Assembly (NCBI GenBank): GCA_019689555.1
Contig: JADGHE010000025.1
Location: 1-43,229 of the forward strand
Source of the DNA: Variibacter sp.
Lineage (GTDB): Bacteria > Pseudomonadota > Alphaproteobacteria > Rhizobiales > Xanthobacteraceae
Length of the DNA stretch: 43,229 nt
Direction of reading: 5' to 3'
The notes beneath the pieces were generated by a model. The model saw only the letters and a list, made by a program, of their open reading frames with translations. It searched no databases and was not told the DNA's origin. Below, in pieces: positions 1 to 8,863 of this stretch; the first letter of the stretch is position 1, and each line of letters starts with the position of its first letter. The position numbers and the translations under genes were made by a program.

Positions 1-86
1 TCGGCCGGTAGCAGGTCGGGCCGACCCGCTCGGAGGACCTCGGCGCGGCGGCGCTCCGCCTCTTTCGGCGCGCCGCCGGATGGCAG

Positions 87-104
87 GGCGGAGCCGGCTC
101 CGCC
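87..104. repeat. 18-bp perfect palindrome in gene-free left edge
   Basis: Bases 1-345 hold no gene I can support; the open frame at 80-382 has arginine-rich, shadow-like composition. Within the stretch lies GGCGGAGCCGGCTCCGCC, a perfect 18-bp palindrome whose arms extend further outward with one extra G. No T-run follows, so it is not a clear terminator. It resembles other GGAGC/GCTCC hairpins in the window (for example at 9941 and 41510), which suggests a REP-like element. Confidence 0.45.
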
Positions 105-345
105 TGCGCCGAGGCTCGCGGACGACTCGCGCTTTCTTTCGCCCCGCACCGTCGGACCAGAATCGGAGTCGGATTGCGCTGGAGCAAAGACGGGCGCGGT
201 TGACCGCGCGCAGAATGAGTTTTCGCCCGGCCGCGGGCGCGTTCCCGCATCGAGGAAAGGCAAAGCCGGAGTCGGGGCCGGAGGGCGGCCGCTCCGCCGC
301 ACGCGCTGGCCCCACGAGCGGGAAAAGGGGAGTCTGGAGGCGCGC

Positions 346-567
346 ATGCCGATCGGGTTCGATTCTCTCGTGGACGACGTGATGCGCCGCTGGCCCGTGA
401 CGATCCGTGCCTTTCTCGATTTCCGGATGCGGTGCGTCGGTTGCCCGATCGCCTCCTTTCATACGATCGACGATGCCTGCCGCGAGCACGGCGTCGATCG
501 CGAGCGCTTTCTCGCCGCCCTGCGCGGGCTGGTCGCGTCGGACGGCTGTCTCGGCGCGGCCTGTTGA
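346..567 (+). CDS. DUF1858 (redox-disulfide) domain protein
   Basis: A 73-residue cytoplasmic protein matching the DUF1858 / hybrid-cluster-protein-associated disulfide domain. The core runs from about residue 5 to 65 and contains a Cys-x2-Cys pair at residues 30 and 33 (RCVGCPIASFHT), followed by the family's typical 'ac.eHgvd...fl..L' pattern. The start is supported by GGAGG six bases before the ATG. Members of this family often sit beside genes for nitrogen-oxide and anaerobic metabolism, which agrees with the Crp/Fnr regulator, pseudoazurin and NnrS that follow. The exact reaction is unknown; a thiol-redox or small cluster-binding role is inferred. It faces the regulator gene convergently. 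Confidence 0.8.
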   Translation: MPIGFDSLVDDVMRRWPVTIRAFLDFRMRCVGCPIASFHTIDDACREHGVDRERFLAALRGLVASDGCLGAAC

Positions 568-668
568 AGCGCGTTTCGGAAAATATCCGCGTCCGCAGCG
601 CACCCCTCCGCCTTCGCTTCGTGCGCGGCCCGCGCGGGACACGCCGTCCCCGCTCGAGTCGAACGGCG

Positions 669-1373
669 CTAGGGTTCGGTGGGCACGTCGGCGACGAGCG
701 CGAACAACCGATGCGGATCGCGCAGCACCACGCGCTGGCGGCCGGACTCGATCAAGCCCTGCTGCTGCCAGGCGCTGAGGATGCGGCTCACCGTGTGCAA
801 TGTGGTGCCGGTCATTTCCGCGATGTCCTGACGGCTGATCGGGAATTCGATCTCCACGCCTTCCGGCACCTTGCGGCCGGCCTGCTGCGCGAGGCGCAGG
901 AGCGCGTGGGCGACGCGGCGCTCGACCTGCTGCGTCGACATTTCGATTATGCGGGTGTGCGACTCCTGCAGCCGGCTTCCCACGGTCTGCAGCGCGTTGG
1001 TCGCAAGCTTGGGATGCCGCTCGACCAGCCGCGGCCAGGCCGCGGACGGCCACGCGAGCACGATACTCTCGTCGACGGCGGTCGCGGTCGCGGGATACTC
1101 GTTGAGCCCGATGGCGACCGCCACGCCAAAGGTCTCCCCCGGCGTCACATAGCGCACGAGGACCTGCTGGCCCGCAGGCGTCGTCTTGGTCGCGCGCACA
1201 TGGCCGTGCAGCAGCACGAAGAAGGAATGCGCCTCCTCGCCCTGCGCGAACACGATGCTGTTCTTCGGGTAACGAATGGACCGCGCCTCGGCCAGAATCG
1301 CGTCGAGGCCTGCCGCATCGAGACCGGCGAACAGCGGCAGATTGGCGACAAGCGAGCGGTCGACTGCGGCCAT
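669..1373 (-). CDS. Crp/Fnr-family regulator, NnrR-like
   Basis: A 234-residue regulator with an N-terminal cyclic-nucleotide-like beta barrel (about residues 10-120) and a C-terminal winged helix. The recognition helix reads MTGTTLHTVSRIL, with the E..SR contacts expected for TTGA-type sites. There is no cysteine, so it cannot carry an FNR iron-sulfur cluster or the redox cysteine of FixK2. This pattern and the nearby nnrS favour an NnrR/Dnr-type nitric-oxide regulator, but a FixK role is not excluded. The start at 1373 is chosen because the upstream Met at 1475 would add 34 non-conserved residues and run through the FixK/FNR-type site at 1462-1475. It is divergent from pseudoazurin and may share that site for its own control. 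Confidence 0.85.
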   Translation of the reverse strand: MAAVDRSLVANLPLFAGLDAAGLDAILAEARSIRYPKNSIVFAQGEEAHSFFVLLHGHVRATKTTPAGQQVLVRYVTPGETFGVAVAIGLNEYPATATAVDESIVLAWPSAAWPRLVERHPKLATNALQTVGSRLQESHTRIIEMSTQQVERRVAHALLRLAQQAGRKVPEGVEIEFPISRQDIAEMTGTTLHTVSRILSAWQQQGLIESGRQRVVLRDPHRLFALVADVPTEP

Positions 1374-1461
1374 TCCGGCGGCTTTCGTCAGGAGGGGTCG
1401 AGCAGGAAATCTAGGCGCGGCGCGGCCGCCGGGCAATCGCGCCGTCGGCAGGGTTTGCAAT

Positions 1462-1475
1462 TTGATCCAGCGCAA
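1462..1475. promoter_or_regulatory. FixK/FNR-type box before pseudoazurin
   Basis: TTGATCCAGCGCAA fits the Bradyrhizobium FixK2 consensus TTG(A/C)-N6-(T/G)CAA. A class II promoter centred at -41.5 would start at about base 1510, and a -10-like TATGAG lies at 1498-1503, correctly placed. The ATG of pseudoazurin is at 1558. The site also lies 89 bases upstream of the divergent regulator, so it may act in both directions. Confidence 0.6.
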
Positions 1476-1557
1476 TAACGGCGCGCTGCTTTGCCCCTAT
1501 GAGGCGGCCATGCGTCCGGCGCAATCGCCGGGCCGGAGCGGTCAGAGGAGAAAGAGA

Positions 1558-2007
1558 ATGTTCAGGGCGCTTGTCCCCGGCGCGCTCGCCGCGGCTCTTC
1601 TCGCCACAGCGGCGCCCGCGGCCGAGGTCGAAGTGAAGATGCTCAACAAGGGGGCCGAAGGCGCGATGGTGTTCGAACCCGCGCTGATCAAGATCGAGCC
1701 CGGCGATACGGTGAAGTTCGTCGCCGTCGACAAGGGCCACAACGCCCAGAGCATCGACGGCATGTTGCCCCCGGGGGCCGCCCCGTTCATCGGGAAGATG
1801 AACCAGGACGTCGCGGTGACCTTCGACAAGCCGGGCGTCTATGGCGTCAAATGCCTGCCGCACTACGGCATGGGCATGGTCGCCCTGGTGGTCGTCGGCA
1901 CGCCGACCAATCAGGAGCAGGCGAGGGCCGTCAACCACCCCGGAAAGGCGAAGAGCGTCTTCGCGACCCTGTTCGACAGACTGGCGACCCAGGCGGCCGC
2001 CAAGTGA
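1558..2007 (+). CDS. paz: Pseudoazurin (blue copper electron carrier)
   Basis: A 149-residue periplasmic cupredoxin that carries electrons, typically to copper nitrite reductase, nitrous-oxide reductase or a cytochrome peroxidase. A signal peptide covers about residues 1-22 and ends in APAA. The type 1 copper ligands are His61 (GHN), Cys99, His102 and Met107; the spacings of 38, 3 and 5 match pseudoazurin exactly. An extended C-terminal helix region follows, as in the family. GAGGAG/AAAGAG upstream supports the start at 1558. Expression is probably controlled by the FixK-type box at 1462. No nitrite or nitrous-oxide reductase is in the window, so its partner must lie elsewhere. nnrS follows directly and slightly overlaps if its GTG start is used. 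Confidence 0.93.
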   Translation: MFRALVPGALAAALLATAAPAAEVEVKMLNKGAEGAMVFEPALIKIEPGDTVKFVAVDKGHNAQSIDGMLPPGAAPFIGKMNQDVAVTFDKPGVYGVKCLPHYGMGMVALVVVGTPTNQEQARAVNHPGKAKSVFATLFDRLATQAAAK

Positions 2008-2033
2008 CCGGCGGTTTCAAGGGGCCTGCGGGC

Positions 2034-3224
2034 ATGCCTCCGATTCCGCGCCTGAAGCGTTACGAAGGGCCGGCGCTCCTGTCCTACGGCTTTCGGCCGT
2101 TCTTCCTGTTCGGCGCGCTGCAGGCGGCGCTGGCGATGCTCGCCTGGCTGCCCGCCTATAGGGGCGAGCTTTCGCTCGCGACCGCCTTCGCACCGCGGGA
2201 CTGGCACGTCCATGAAATGCTTTACGGTTATGTGCCGGCGGTCGTCACCGGGTTTCTCCTCACCGCCATTCCGAACTGGAGCGGCCGCCTTCCCATCCAG
2301 GGCGCGGCGCTGCTTGCGCTGCTGCTCGTGTGGCTCGCGGGGCGCGCGGCCGTAATCCTTTCGGGGCTTATCGGATGGCTTCCCGCCGCCGTGATCGACT
2401 CCGGCCTCCTGCTTCTCGTGGCCGCCGCCGCGGCGCGGGAGATCGTGGCCGGGCGCAACTGGCGCAACCTGAAGGTCGTCGCCCTCGTCGCGCTGCTGGC
2501 CGGCGGGAACGTCGCGTTTCACGTCGAGGCGCATTTCGCCGGCGTCGCGGAGTACGCCACGCGCGTCGGCCTTGCCGCCGTGGTGCTGCTGATCACCCTG
2601 ATCGGGGGCCGCATCGTGCCGAGCTTCACGCGCAATTGGCTCGCCCGGGAGAATCCGGGTCGGTTGCCGGCGCCCTTCGGCCGTTTCGACGTCGCGGCCG
2701 TGCTTGCAAGCGCCGCCGCGCTTGCGGCCTGGATCGGCTTTCCGAACGCCGCGCCGGCCGGCGCCGCGCTCATCGCTGCCGGCCTCCTGCAGCTTCTCCG
2801 CCTCGCGCGCTGGGCCGGCGACCGCACGCTGCGCGACCGGCTCGTGCTCATCCTGCACATCGGCTATGCGTTCGTGCCGCTGGGCTTCTTCATGGTCGGC
2901 ATGGCCGCCTTCGACGTCATCCCCGCGGCCGCCGGCATGCACGCCTGGGCCGGGGGCGCGATCGGGACGATGACGCTCGCGGTGATGACGCGCGCAAGCC
3001 TCGGCCATACCGGCCGCATGCTCGTCGCCTCGCGGGCGACCGAGGTCATCTACGCCGCGGCGGTGGTCGCGGCGCTGAGCCGGATCGGCGCCGCGTTCGT
3101 GCCCTCCGCCGGCCCCGCGCTGCTGCATCTCGCCGGGGGCTTGTGGGTGGCCGCCTTTCTCGGCTTCGGCCTGGCCTATGGGCCGGTGCTTCTCGCGCCC
3201 GCCCGCGCAGCCGGTGCGAGGTAG
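2034..3224 (+). CDS. nnrS: NnrS family haem-copper membrane protein
   Basis: A polytopic inner-membrane protein of 396 residues with about twelve hydrophobic segments. NnrS hallmarks are visible: [19 protein letters not shown] at the N-terminus, W-H-x-H-E-M-L-Y-G-Y near residue 60, and the [11 protein letters not shown] motif in the middle. NnrS proteins bind haem and copper and protect cells from nitrosative stress; in Rhodobacter the gene belongs to the NnrR regulon. The gene follows pseudoazurin at once. An in-frame GTG at 2004 overlaps the stop of that gene and could be the true start; ATG 2034 is chosen because the motif region starts soon after it. Neither start has a strong ribosome site. 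Confidence 0.93.
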   Translation: MPPIPRLKRYEGPALLSYGFRPFFLFGALQAALAMLAWLPAYRGELSLATAFAPRDWHVHEMLYGYVPAVVTGFLLTAIPNWSGRLPIQGAALLALLLVWLAGRAAVILSGLIGWLPAAVIDSGLLLLVAAAAAREIVAGRNWRNLKVVALVALLAGGNVAFHVEAHFAGVAEYATRVGLAAVVLLITLIGGRIVPSFTRNWLARENPGRLPAPFGRFDVAAVLASAAALAAWIGFPNAAPAGAALIAAGLLQLLRLARWAGDRTLRDRLVLILHIGYAFVPLGFFMVGMAAFDVIPAAAGMHAWAGGAIGTMTLAVMTRASLGHTGRMLVASRATEVIYAAAVVAALSRIGAAFVPSAGPALLHLAGGLWVAAFLGFGLAYGPVLLAPARAAGAR

Positions 3225-3400
3225 CGCGCTCCCCCAGGCTCCGCCGCCGAGCCGAAGCTGGCCCTCCGCGCGGAAATTGGGATACTGGTCTCCTTAAGAA
3301 GCGAGCCGAGGTCGACCGCGCCGTCCGCGGAGGGCGGGGCGGGGGACCGGGCGGTCGAGCGAAAGGAAGGGGCCTGCGGAGCAGGCGCGCGCAACGGCCC

Positions 3401-4927
3401 ATGGCTGACCTATCCATCAAATCCGCGACGGCGACGCTGCCTGCCCACGAGCGGAAGCAGCGGGAACAAAGCCAGATTCTGCTGGGCTACGGCCTGGGCG
3501 CGGCCGCGGCGATCGGCGGCTTTCTGCTTCGCCTCGCTCTGACGCCGATTCTGGGCGACCAGGCGTCCTTCATCGTGTTCATCCCGGCGGCGCTGATCGC
3601 GGCCGGCATCGGCGGGCTCGGGCCCGGCTTGGCGGCCACGGCGCTGGGCCTCGTTCTGGGAGTGCTCCTGTTCGACAGCGGGTCTCTCCCCGCCGCCAGC
3701 CATGCGGTCAATGCCGCGCTCTTCGCCGCCGTCGGCATCGGGATCGCGACCTTCGGCGAATATCTGCAGCGGACGCGGCGGCGCGCCAACGCGACGACGC
3801 AGGACCTGCTCGCGCGCGAGGCGCATCTGCGGTCCATTCTGGACACCGTGCCCGACGCCATGATCGTCATCGACGAGCGCGGGATCATGTGTTCCTTCAG
3901 CAGCGCGGCGGAACGCCTCTTCGGCTACAAGGCCTCGGAGGTGCTCGGCAAGAACGTCAGCATGCTCATGCCCTCCCCTTATCGCGAGAACCACGACGCC
4001 TATATCGAGCGCTATCTGCGCACCGGGGAGCGCCGGATCATCGGCATCGGCCGCGTCGTCGTCGGCGAGCGCAAGGGCGGCGAAACCTTCCCCATCGAGC
4101 TGTCGGTGGGAGAGATGCACTCCAGCAACCAGCGGTTCTTCACCGGCTTCATCCGCGACCTCACGGAACGGCAAAAGACGGAGGCGCGGCTGCAGGAGCT
4201 GCAGTCGGAGCTCGTGCATATTTCGCGCCTCACGGCCATGGGGGAAATGGCCTCGACCCTCGCGCACGAGCTGAACCAGCCGCTGTCGGCGATCGCCAAC
4301 TATCTCAAGGGCAGCCGCCGGCTGCTGGGCGAGGGCGACGACGAGCGGACGAAGACCCTGCGGGAGGCCCTCGACAAGGCCGGCGATCAGGCGCTGCGGG
4401 CCGGTCAGATCATCCGTCGGCTGCGCGAGTTCGTCGCCCGCGGCGAGAGCGAGCGCCGCGTGGAGAGCCTGAGCAAGCTGGTGGAGGAGGCGAGCGCGCT
4501 CGCCCTCGTCGGCGCGCGGGAGCTCGGCGTGCGGGTGCGGTTCGATCTCAATCCGGGCGCCGACCTGATCCTGGCCGACAAGGTGCAGATTCAGCAGGTG
4601 CTGCTCAATCTTGTGCGAAATGCGGTCGAGTCCGTGGCCGAAGGCACGCGGCGCGAGCTGGTCGTCCGCGCCGAGCCCGCTCCCGACGACATGGTCATCA
4701 TCAGCGTGGCGGACACGGGGCCCGGCATCGCCCCCGAGGTCGCCGACCAATTGTTTCAGCCGTTCGTCACGACTAAGAAGCACGGTATGGGAGTCGGCCT
4801 GTCGATTTGCCGGACCATCGTCGAGGCCCATGGCGGACAAATCTGGGTCGAGCCGACGCCGGGCGGAGGGGCAACGTTCAAGTTCACGCTGAGGGCCGTC
4901 AGCCACGAGGAGATTGGCGATGTCTGA
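3401..4927 (+). CDS. fixL: FixL oxygen-sensing histidine kinase
   Basis: A 508-residue membrane kinase that senses oxygen through a haem-bearing PAS domain and phosphorylates FixJ when oxygen is low. Order of parts: hydrophobic DUF4118-like segments (about residues 27-120), a PAS domain (about 135-258), HisKA (about 275-345) and a HATPase domain (about 380-500). The proximal haem ligand is His198 in [10 protein letters not shown], and the distal regulatory arginine lies in IIGIGR (Arg218); both match B. japonicum FixL. The phospho-acceptor is His289 in [12 protein letters not shown]1 and G2 boxes ([25 protein letters not shown]) are intact. The start at 3401 begins just before the first membrane segment; upstream frame sequence belongs to a nnrS shadow. 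It overlaps fixJ by eight bases. Confidence 0.95.
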   Translation: MADLSIKSATATLPAHERKQREQSQILLGYGLGAAAAIGGFLLRLALTPILGDQASFIVFIPAALIAAGIGGLGPGLAATALGLVLGVLLFDSGSLPAASHAVNAALFAAVGIGIATFGEYLQRTRRRANATTQDLLAREAHLRSILDTVPDAMIVIDERGIMCSFSSAAERLFGYKASEVLGKNVSMLMPSPYRENHDAYIERYLRTGERRIIGIGRVVVGERKGGETFPIELSVGEMHSSNQRFFTGFIRDLTERQKTEARLQELQSELVHISRLTAMGEMASTLAHELNQPLSAIANYLKGSRRLLGEGDDERTKTLREALDKAGDQALRAGQIIRRLREFVARGESERRVESLSKLVEEASALALVGARELGVRVRFDLNPGADLILADKVQIQQVLLNLVRNAVESVAEGTRRELVVRAEPAPDDMVIISVADTGPGIAPEVADQLFQPFVTTKKHGMGVGLSICRTIVEAHGGQIWVEPTPGGGATFKFTLRAVSHEEIGDV

Positions 4928-5552
4928 TCGCCCCACGGTGCATGTGATCGACGATGATGCGGCCGTGCGCGAGTCACTGGCCTTCCTGCTGAAGACCGCG
5001 CAGCTGGACGTGCAGACCTACGAATCGGCCTCCGCCTTTCTGAAGGCGCTGCCGCAGACCGACCACTGCTGCGTCGTCACCGACGTGCGAATGCCGGGGA
5101 TCGACGGTCTCGAACTCCTGCGGCGGCTGAAGGCGCTCAACCACACTATTCCGGTGATCATCATCACCGGCCACGGCGACGTGCCGCTGGCGGTGGAAGC
5201 GATGAAGATCGGCGCGGTCGATTTCCTCGAAAAGCCGTTCGACGACGACGTGCTGCTCGCCGCCGTCCGATCGGCGCTGAACCGCCACGAGCAGGACCGC
5301 GAGCGCGAGGCCGAGCGCCGCGAAATCGTCAACCGCCTCTCGACCCTCTCCAATCGCGAGCGGCAGGTGCTCGACGCTCTGGTGCTCGGCCATCCGAACA
5401 AGGTCATCGCCTTCGATCTCGGCATCAGCCCGCGCACGGTCGAAATCTACCGGGCCAATGTCATGACCAAGATGCAGGCGAACAGCCTTTCCGATCTCGT
5501 CAGGATGTCGCTGCTCGCGGGCGTCACCGGCCGGGACGACGCGGCCGCGTAG
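4920..5552 (+). CDS. fixJ: FixJ response regulator
   Basis: A 210-residue DNA-binding regulator phosphorylated by FixL; it normally activates fixK-type genes under low oxygen. The receiver domain (residues 1-120) shows the acidic pocket DDD at 11-13, phospho-acceptor Asp55 in VTDVRMPG, the conserved Thr of IIITGHGD and the Lys of EKPFDD. A LuxR/GerE helix-turn-helix covers about residues 140-200 ([22 protein letters not shown], then [17 protein letters not shown]). AGGAG at 4908-4912 supports ATG 4920, eight bases inside fixL, so the two are translationally coupled. No full-length fixK follows; the only Crp/Fnr gene in the window lies 3.5 kb upstream on the other strand. Confidence 0.95.
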   Translation: MSDRPTVHVIDDDAAVRESLAFLLKTAQLDVQTYESASAFLKALPQTDHCCVVTDVRMPGIDGLELLRRLKALNHTIPVIIITGHGDVPLAVEAMKIGAVDFLEKPFDDDVLLAAVRSALNRHEQDREREAERREIVNRLSTLSNRERQVLDALVLGHPNKVIAFDLGISPRTVEIYRANVMTKMQANSLSDLVRMSLLAGVTGRDDAAA

Positions 5553-5581
5553 CCGAAGGCGCGCCGCCGCGACGGCGGGAT

Positions 5582-5622
5582 CCCCGGCCGCAAGCGGGCC
5601 GGGGGCCCGCGGCCCCGCGGGC
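5582..5622 (+). terminator. Tandem hairpins downstream of fixJ
   Basis: Two adjacent GC-rich hairpins lie 30 bases after fixJ. The first pairs CCCCGGCC with GGCCGGGG around a 7-base loop (5582-5604); the second pairs GCCCGCGG with CCGCGGGC around CC (5605-5622). No T-run follows, so this is not a canonical intrinsic terminator. It could slow polymerase, protect the fixLJ message end, or be a REP-like repeat. Confidence 0.4.
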
Positions 5623-5680
5623 TCCCGTCCAGCCGCAGCCAGCAGCGCTCGGCGCCTTTCCGCAAACGAACGGCCGACTT

Positions 5681-5694
5681 TTGACCCAGGTCAA
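5681..5694. promoter_or_regulatory. FixK/FNR-type box before receiver protein
   Basis: TTGACCCAGGTCAA has perfect TTGA / TCAA half sites with the N6 spacing of FixK/FNR sites and is almost fully palindromic. Its centre (5687.5) predicts a start of transcription near 5729 for a class II promoter, leaving a short leader before the ATG at 5756. This also argues against an upstream start of the gene inside the box. Confidence 0.72.
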
Positions 5695-5755
5695 GGCGGC
5701 CTTGCGCGTTTCGAGCGAACCGGATGTTCGATCGAAAAGGCTTATCGCTTGCACC

Positions 5756-6172
5756 ATGGCCACGTCGGACCCCGTATGGCAGCCGCGCATCTTCATCATC
5801 GATGACGATCCGGCGCTCTGCAATGCGCTCAAGTTCTCGCTCGAGCTGGAAGGGTTTTCGGTTTGGACCTATCCGGACGGCGCCGCCCTGCTCGGCGAGG
5901 AACGCGCCCCCTCCGTCGACTGCCTGGTCATCGACCAGCAGCTCCCGGGCATGAGCGGGCTCGAACTCCTGAGCCAATTGCGCCAGCGCGGCATTGCGAC
6001 GCCGGCCGTGCTCATCACCAGCCATCCGAGCCGCACCGTGCGCGAACATGCGGGCCGGGCGGGGGTCGCGATCATCGAAAAGCCTCTGCTCAGCAATGCG
6101 CTGAGCGAGGAGATCCGTCGCCTCGTGGCGCTGCGGCCCGCCGCGCCCCGCGACGACCTGTCGACATCCTGA
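5756..6172 (+). CDS. Single-domain response regulator (FixK-box controlled)
   Basis: A 138-residue stand-alone receiver domain with no output domain. It has the acidic pair DDD (16-18), phospho-acceptor Asp60 in VIDQQLPGMSG, the conserved Ser/Thr in LITSHPS and the Lys in IIEKPL, so it should be phosphorylatable. It lies between fixLJ and ccoN and has its own FixK/FNR-type box at 5681. In Bradyrhizobium a receiver-only gene also sits next to fixLJ, from memory. A role as a phosphate sink or competitor for FixL is an inference. The frame stays open back to 5681, but that would start inside the box and lacks a ribosome site. The sequence is not like FixT. Confidence 0.85.
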   Translation: MATSDPVWQPRIFIIDDDPALCNALKFSLELEGFSVWTYPDGAALLGEERAPSVDCLVIDQQLPGMSGLELLSQLRQRGIATPAVLITSHPSRTVREHAGRAGVAIIEKPLLSNALSEEIRRLVALRPAAPRDDLSTS

Positions 6173-6215
6173 ACGTTTTCGCCAGCGACAGCCGCGCGGC
6201 CGCGATCGGGCGCAG

Positions 6216-6235
6216 AGGCGCGCGGCCGCGCGCCT
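6216..6235 (+). terminator. 20-bp palindrome ending in TTT
   Basis: AGGCGCGCGGCCGCGCGCCT is a perfect 20-bp palindrome followed by TTC, about 45 bases after the receiver gene and before the ccoN promoter. As RNA it would form a very stable stem with a short T-run, so it may end the receiver transcript before ccoN. The T-run is too short for certainty. Confidence 0.4.
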
Positions 6236-6348
6236 TTCAAGTCCGGCCGCCTCGGCCCGTGCCGCGCGCAGCGGGGGCGGCGCGGCGTGCCCTCCGCGCC
6301 TTTCCAAGCCCGCGACGAGGTCCCCGATTGCGGCGGCGCGCCTCATCT

Positions 6349-6362
6349 TTGATCTGGATCAA
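6349..6362. promoter_or_regulatory. Perfect FNR/FixK box before ccoN
   Basis: TTGATCTGGATCAA matches the FNR/FixK consensus TTGAT-N4-ATCAA at every defined position. A class II promoter would start at about 6397, between this box and the ccoN ATG at 6450. This means translation cannot begin at the TTG/ATG at 6387-6390. It is the strongest regulatory site in the window. Confidence 0.85.
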
Positions 6363-6449
6363 GGAAGGTGAGCGACCCCTTCGCCATTGATGCGCCCGCA
6401 TTTCCCAACCCCCGCCGCAAGGCTTGGCGGCCGCAGCAAGGCATCCCAG

Positions 6450-8108
6450 ATGGGCGAAGCACGCGCGATTTCGAAGTCCATGACCGTTGGAGAGGCGGGG
6501 ACGGCAACCGTCTTCGCCGCGCTCGCGTTCCTCTCGATCATCGTTGCGGCCAAGGCGCACACGCCGGCCTACGCCTTCCACGCCTATCTGTTTGCCGCCG
6601 CGAGCGTCGGCGCGGTGTTTCTCGTCCTCAATCGCTATATGAGCCGCCCGGCCGCGCTCCCGCCGCGCGAGATCGACGGCAAGCCCAACTACAACCTGGG
6701 GCCCGTCAAGTTCGCGGCGATCGCCGCTGTGGTCTGGGGCATCGCGGGATTCGGCGTCGGCCTCCTCGCCGCCCTGCAGCTTGCCTTCCCGGCGCTCAAC
6801 TTCGATCTGTCGTGGCTGTCGTTCGGCCGCATCCGGCCGCTGCACACCTCGGCGGTGATCTTCGCCTTCGGCGGCAATGTGCTGATCGGGACCTCCTTCT
6901 ACGTCGTGCAGCGCACGTGCCGCGCACGGCTTGCGGGCGAGCTTGCGCCCTGGTTCGTCGTGCTCGGCTACAATTTCTTCATCGTCATCGCCGGCACCGG
7001 CTATCTGCTGGGCATCACCCAGTCGAAAGAGTACGCCGAGCCCGAGTGGTACGCGGACCTGTGGCTCACCGTGGTGTGGGTCGCCTATTTCCTGGTCTTC
7101 CTCGGCACGGTGATGCGGCGCAAGGAGCCGCACATCTACGTCGCGAACTGGTTCTACCTCGGCTTCATTCTCACCATCGCGGTCCTGCATCTCGGCAACA
7201 ACCCCGCCGTTCCCGTCTCGCTCTTCTCGCCGAAGAGTTACATCGTCTGGGCCGGCGTGCAGGACGCCATGGTGCAATGGTGGTACGGCCACAACGCCGT
7301 GGGCTTCTTCCTCACCGCGGGCTTCCTCGCGATCATGTACTACTTCATCCCCAAGCGCGCGGAGCGGCCCGTCTACTCCTACCGGCTGTCCATCGTGCAC
7401 TTCTGGGCGCTGATCTTCATCTATATCTGGGCGGGGCCGCATCACCTGCACTACACGGCGCTGCCGGATTGGGCGCAGACGCTCGGCATGACCTTCTCGG
7501 TCATGCTGTGGATGCCGTCATGGGGCGGAATGATCAACGGTCTGATGACGCTCTCCGGCGCGTGGGACAAGCTGCGCACCGACCCGGTGCTGCGCATGAT
7601 GGTCGTCTCCGTCGCCTTCTACGGCATGTCCACCTTCGAGGGCCCGCTGATGTCGGTGAAGGCGGTCAACTCGCTCTCGCACTACACGGACTGGACGATC
7701 GGCCACGTGCATTCCGGCGCGCTCGGCTGGGTCGCCTTCGTCTCCTTCGGCGCGCTCTACTGCCTCTTCTCCTGGGTGTGGAACCGCCCCCTTTATTCCG
7801 TCCGGCTCGTGAGCTGGCACTTCTGGATCTCGACCATCGGCATCGTGCTCTACATCACCGCGATGTGGGTGGCCGGCATCCTGCAGGGCCTGATGTGGCG
7901 CGCCTATACGAGCCTCGGCTTCCTCGAATACTCGTTCATCGAGACGGTGGAGGCCATGCGTCCCTTCTATCTCATCCGCGCGCTGGGCGGAGCGCTGTTC
8001 CTCGCCGGCGCGCTGATCATGGCCTGGAATCTGTGGCGCACCGTCGTCGCCCGCCGGGTCGAGACGCCGTTCGCCGCCGGCGACGTGCGGCTCGCGGCCG
8101 CCGAATGA
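6450..8108 (+). CDS. ccoN: cbb3 cytochrome c oxidase subunit I (CcoN)
   Basis: The 552-residue catalytic subunit of the high-affinity cbb3 terminal oxidase, which reduces oxygen to water in the inner membrane and pumps protons. Twelve or more membrane helices are visible. Low-spin haem and haem b3/CuB histidines lie in [46 protein letters not shown] and the late [16 protein letters not shown] segment. The start at ATG 6450 is preceded by AAGG and lies just after the start of transcription predicted from the FNR box; ATG 6480 is a weaker option. ccoO follows after 12 bases, opening the ccoNOQP operon. Length fits the family. Confidence 0.96.
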   Translation: MGEARAISKSMTVGEAGTATVFAALAFLSIIVAAKAHTPAYAFHAYLFAAASVGAVFLVLNRYMSRPAALPPREIDGKPNYNLGPVKFAAIAAVVWGIAGFGVGLLAALQLAFPALNFDLSWLSFGRIRPLHTSAVIFAFGGNVLIGTSFYVVQRTCRARLAGELAPWFVVLGYNFFIVIAGTGYLLGITQSKEYAEPEWYADLWLTVVWVAYFLVFLGTVMRRKEPHIYVANWFYLGFILTIAVLHLGNNPAVPVSLFSPKSYIVWAGVQDAMVQWWYGHNAVGFFLTAGFLAIMYYFIPKRAERPVYSYRLSIVHFWALIFIYIWAGPHHLHYTALPDWAQTLGMTFSVMLWMPSWGGMINGLMTLSGAWDKLRTDPVLRMMVVSVAFYGMSTFEGPLMSVKAVNSLSHYTDWTIGHVHSGALGWVAFVSFGALYCLFSWVWNRPLYSVRLVSWHFWISTIGIVLYITAMWVAGILQGLMWRAYTSLGFLEYSFIETVEAMRPFYLIRALGGALFLAGALIMAWNLWRTVVARRVETPFAAGDVRLAAAE

Positions 8109-8120
8109 TCGAGGTGCGCC

Positions 8121-8855
8121 ATGTCGCTCTGGTCCAAGCACGCCATTTTCGAGAAGAACTCGATCATCCTGGTGATCGCCGTGCTGATCGTGATCGCGAT
8201 CGGCGGCATCGTGGAGATCGTGCCGCTCTTCTACCTGAAGAACACCATCGAGAAGGTCGAAGGCGTAAGGCCCTACACGCCGCTGGAGCTCGCCGGCCGC
8301 AACATCTATGTGCGGGAGGGCTGCTACAACTGCCATTCGCAGATGATCCGCCCGCTGCGTGACGAGGTGGAGCGCTACGGCCACTACTCGCTCGCGGCCG
8401 AGAGCATGTACGACCGGCCCTTCCAGTGGGGCTCGAAGCGCACGGGCCCGGATCTCGCGCGCGTCGGCGGCAAATATTCGGACGACTGGCATCGCGATCA
8501 CCTGCGCGATCCGCGATCGGTCGTGCCCGGCAGCGTGATGCCGGCCTATCCGTGGCTCGCGGAGACCGAGCTCGACGTCGAGCACATCGCCGACGACCTC
8601 AAAGTGCAGGCCTGGCTCGGCGTGCCCTACACCGAGGAGATGATCGCGAACGCCAAGGCCGATGTGCGGATCCAGGCGACCGCCGATCACCCCGACGCGG
8701 CGGCGCTCGCGCAGCGCTACCCCAACGCCCAGGCGCGCGATTTCGACGGCAATCCGGCCCGGATCACGGAGGCCGATGCCTTGATCGCCTATCTGCAGAT
8801 GCTCGGCACGCAGATCAACTTCAAGCTCTACGACGACAAAGCCAACATCCGCTGA
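8121..8855 (+). CDS. ccoO: cbb3 oxidase mono-haem cytochrome subunit (CcoO)
   Basis: A 244-residue membrane-anchored cytochrome c that passes electrons to CcoN. An N-terminal membrane helix (about residues 12-38) precedes the haem site CYNCH in [15 protein letters not shown]; the distal methionine is expected in [10 protein letters not shown]. The segment [27 protein letters not shown] is typical of CcoO. It is the second gene of the operon, tightly spaced, with GAGGTG before the ATG. It shows no truncation or odd features. Confidence 0.96.
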   Translation: MSLWSKHAIFEKNSIILVIAVLIVIAIGGIVEIVPLFYLKNTIEKVEGVRPYTPLELAGRNIYVREGCYNCHSQMIRPLRDEVERYGHYSLAAESMYDRPFQWGSKRTGPDLARVGGKYSDDWHRDHLRDPRSVVPGSVMPAYPWLAETELDVEHIADDLKVQAWLGVPYTEEMIANAKADVRIQATADHPDAAALAQRYPNAQARDFDGNPARITEADALIAYLQMLGTQINFKLYDDKANIR

Positions 8856-8863
8856 GCCCGTCC

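Noticed and set aside
80-382. 100-codon frame at the left edge
   Set aside because: Arginine-, serine- and proline-rich composition, includes a palindrome, lacks a ribosome site and overlaps the well-supported DUF1858 gene.
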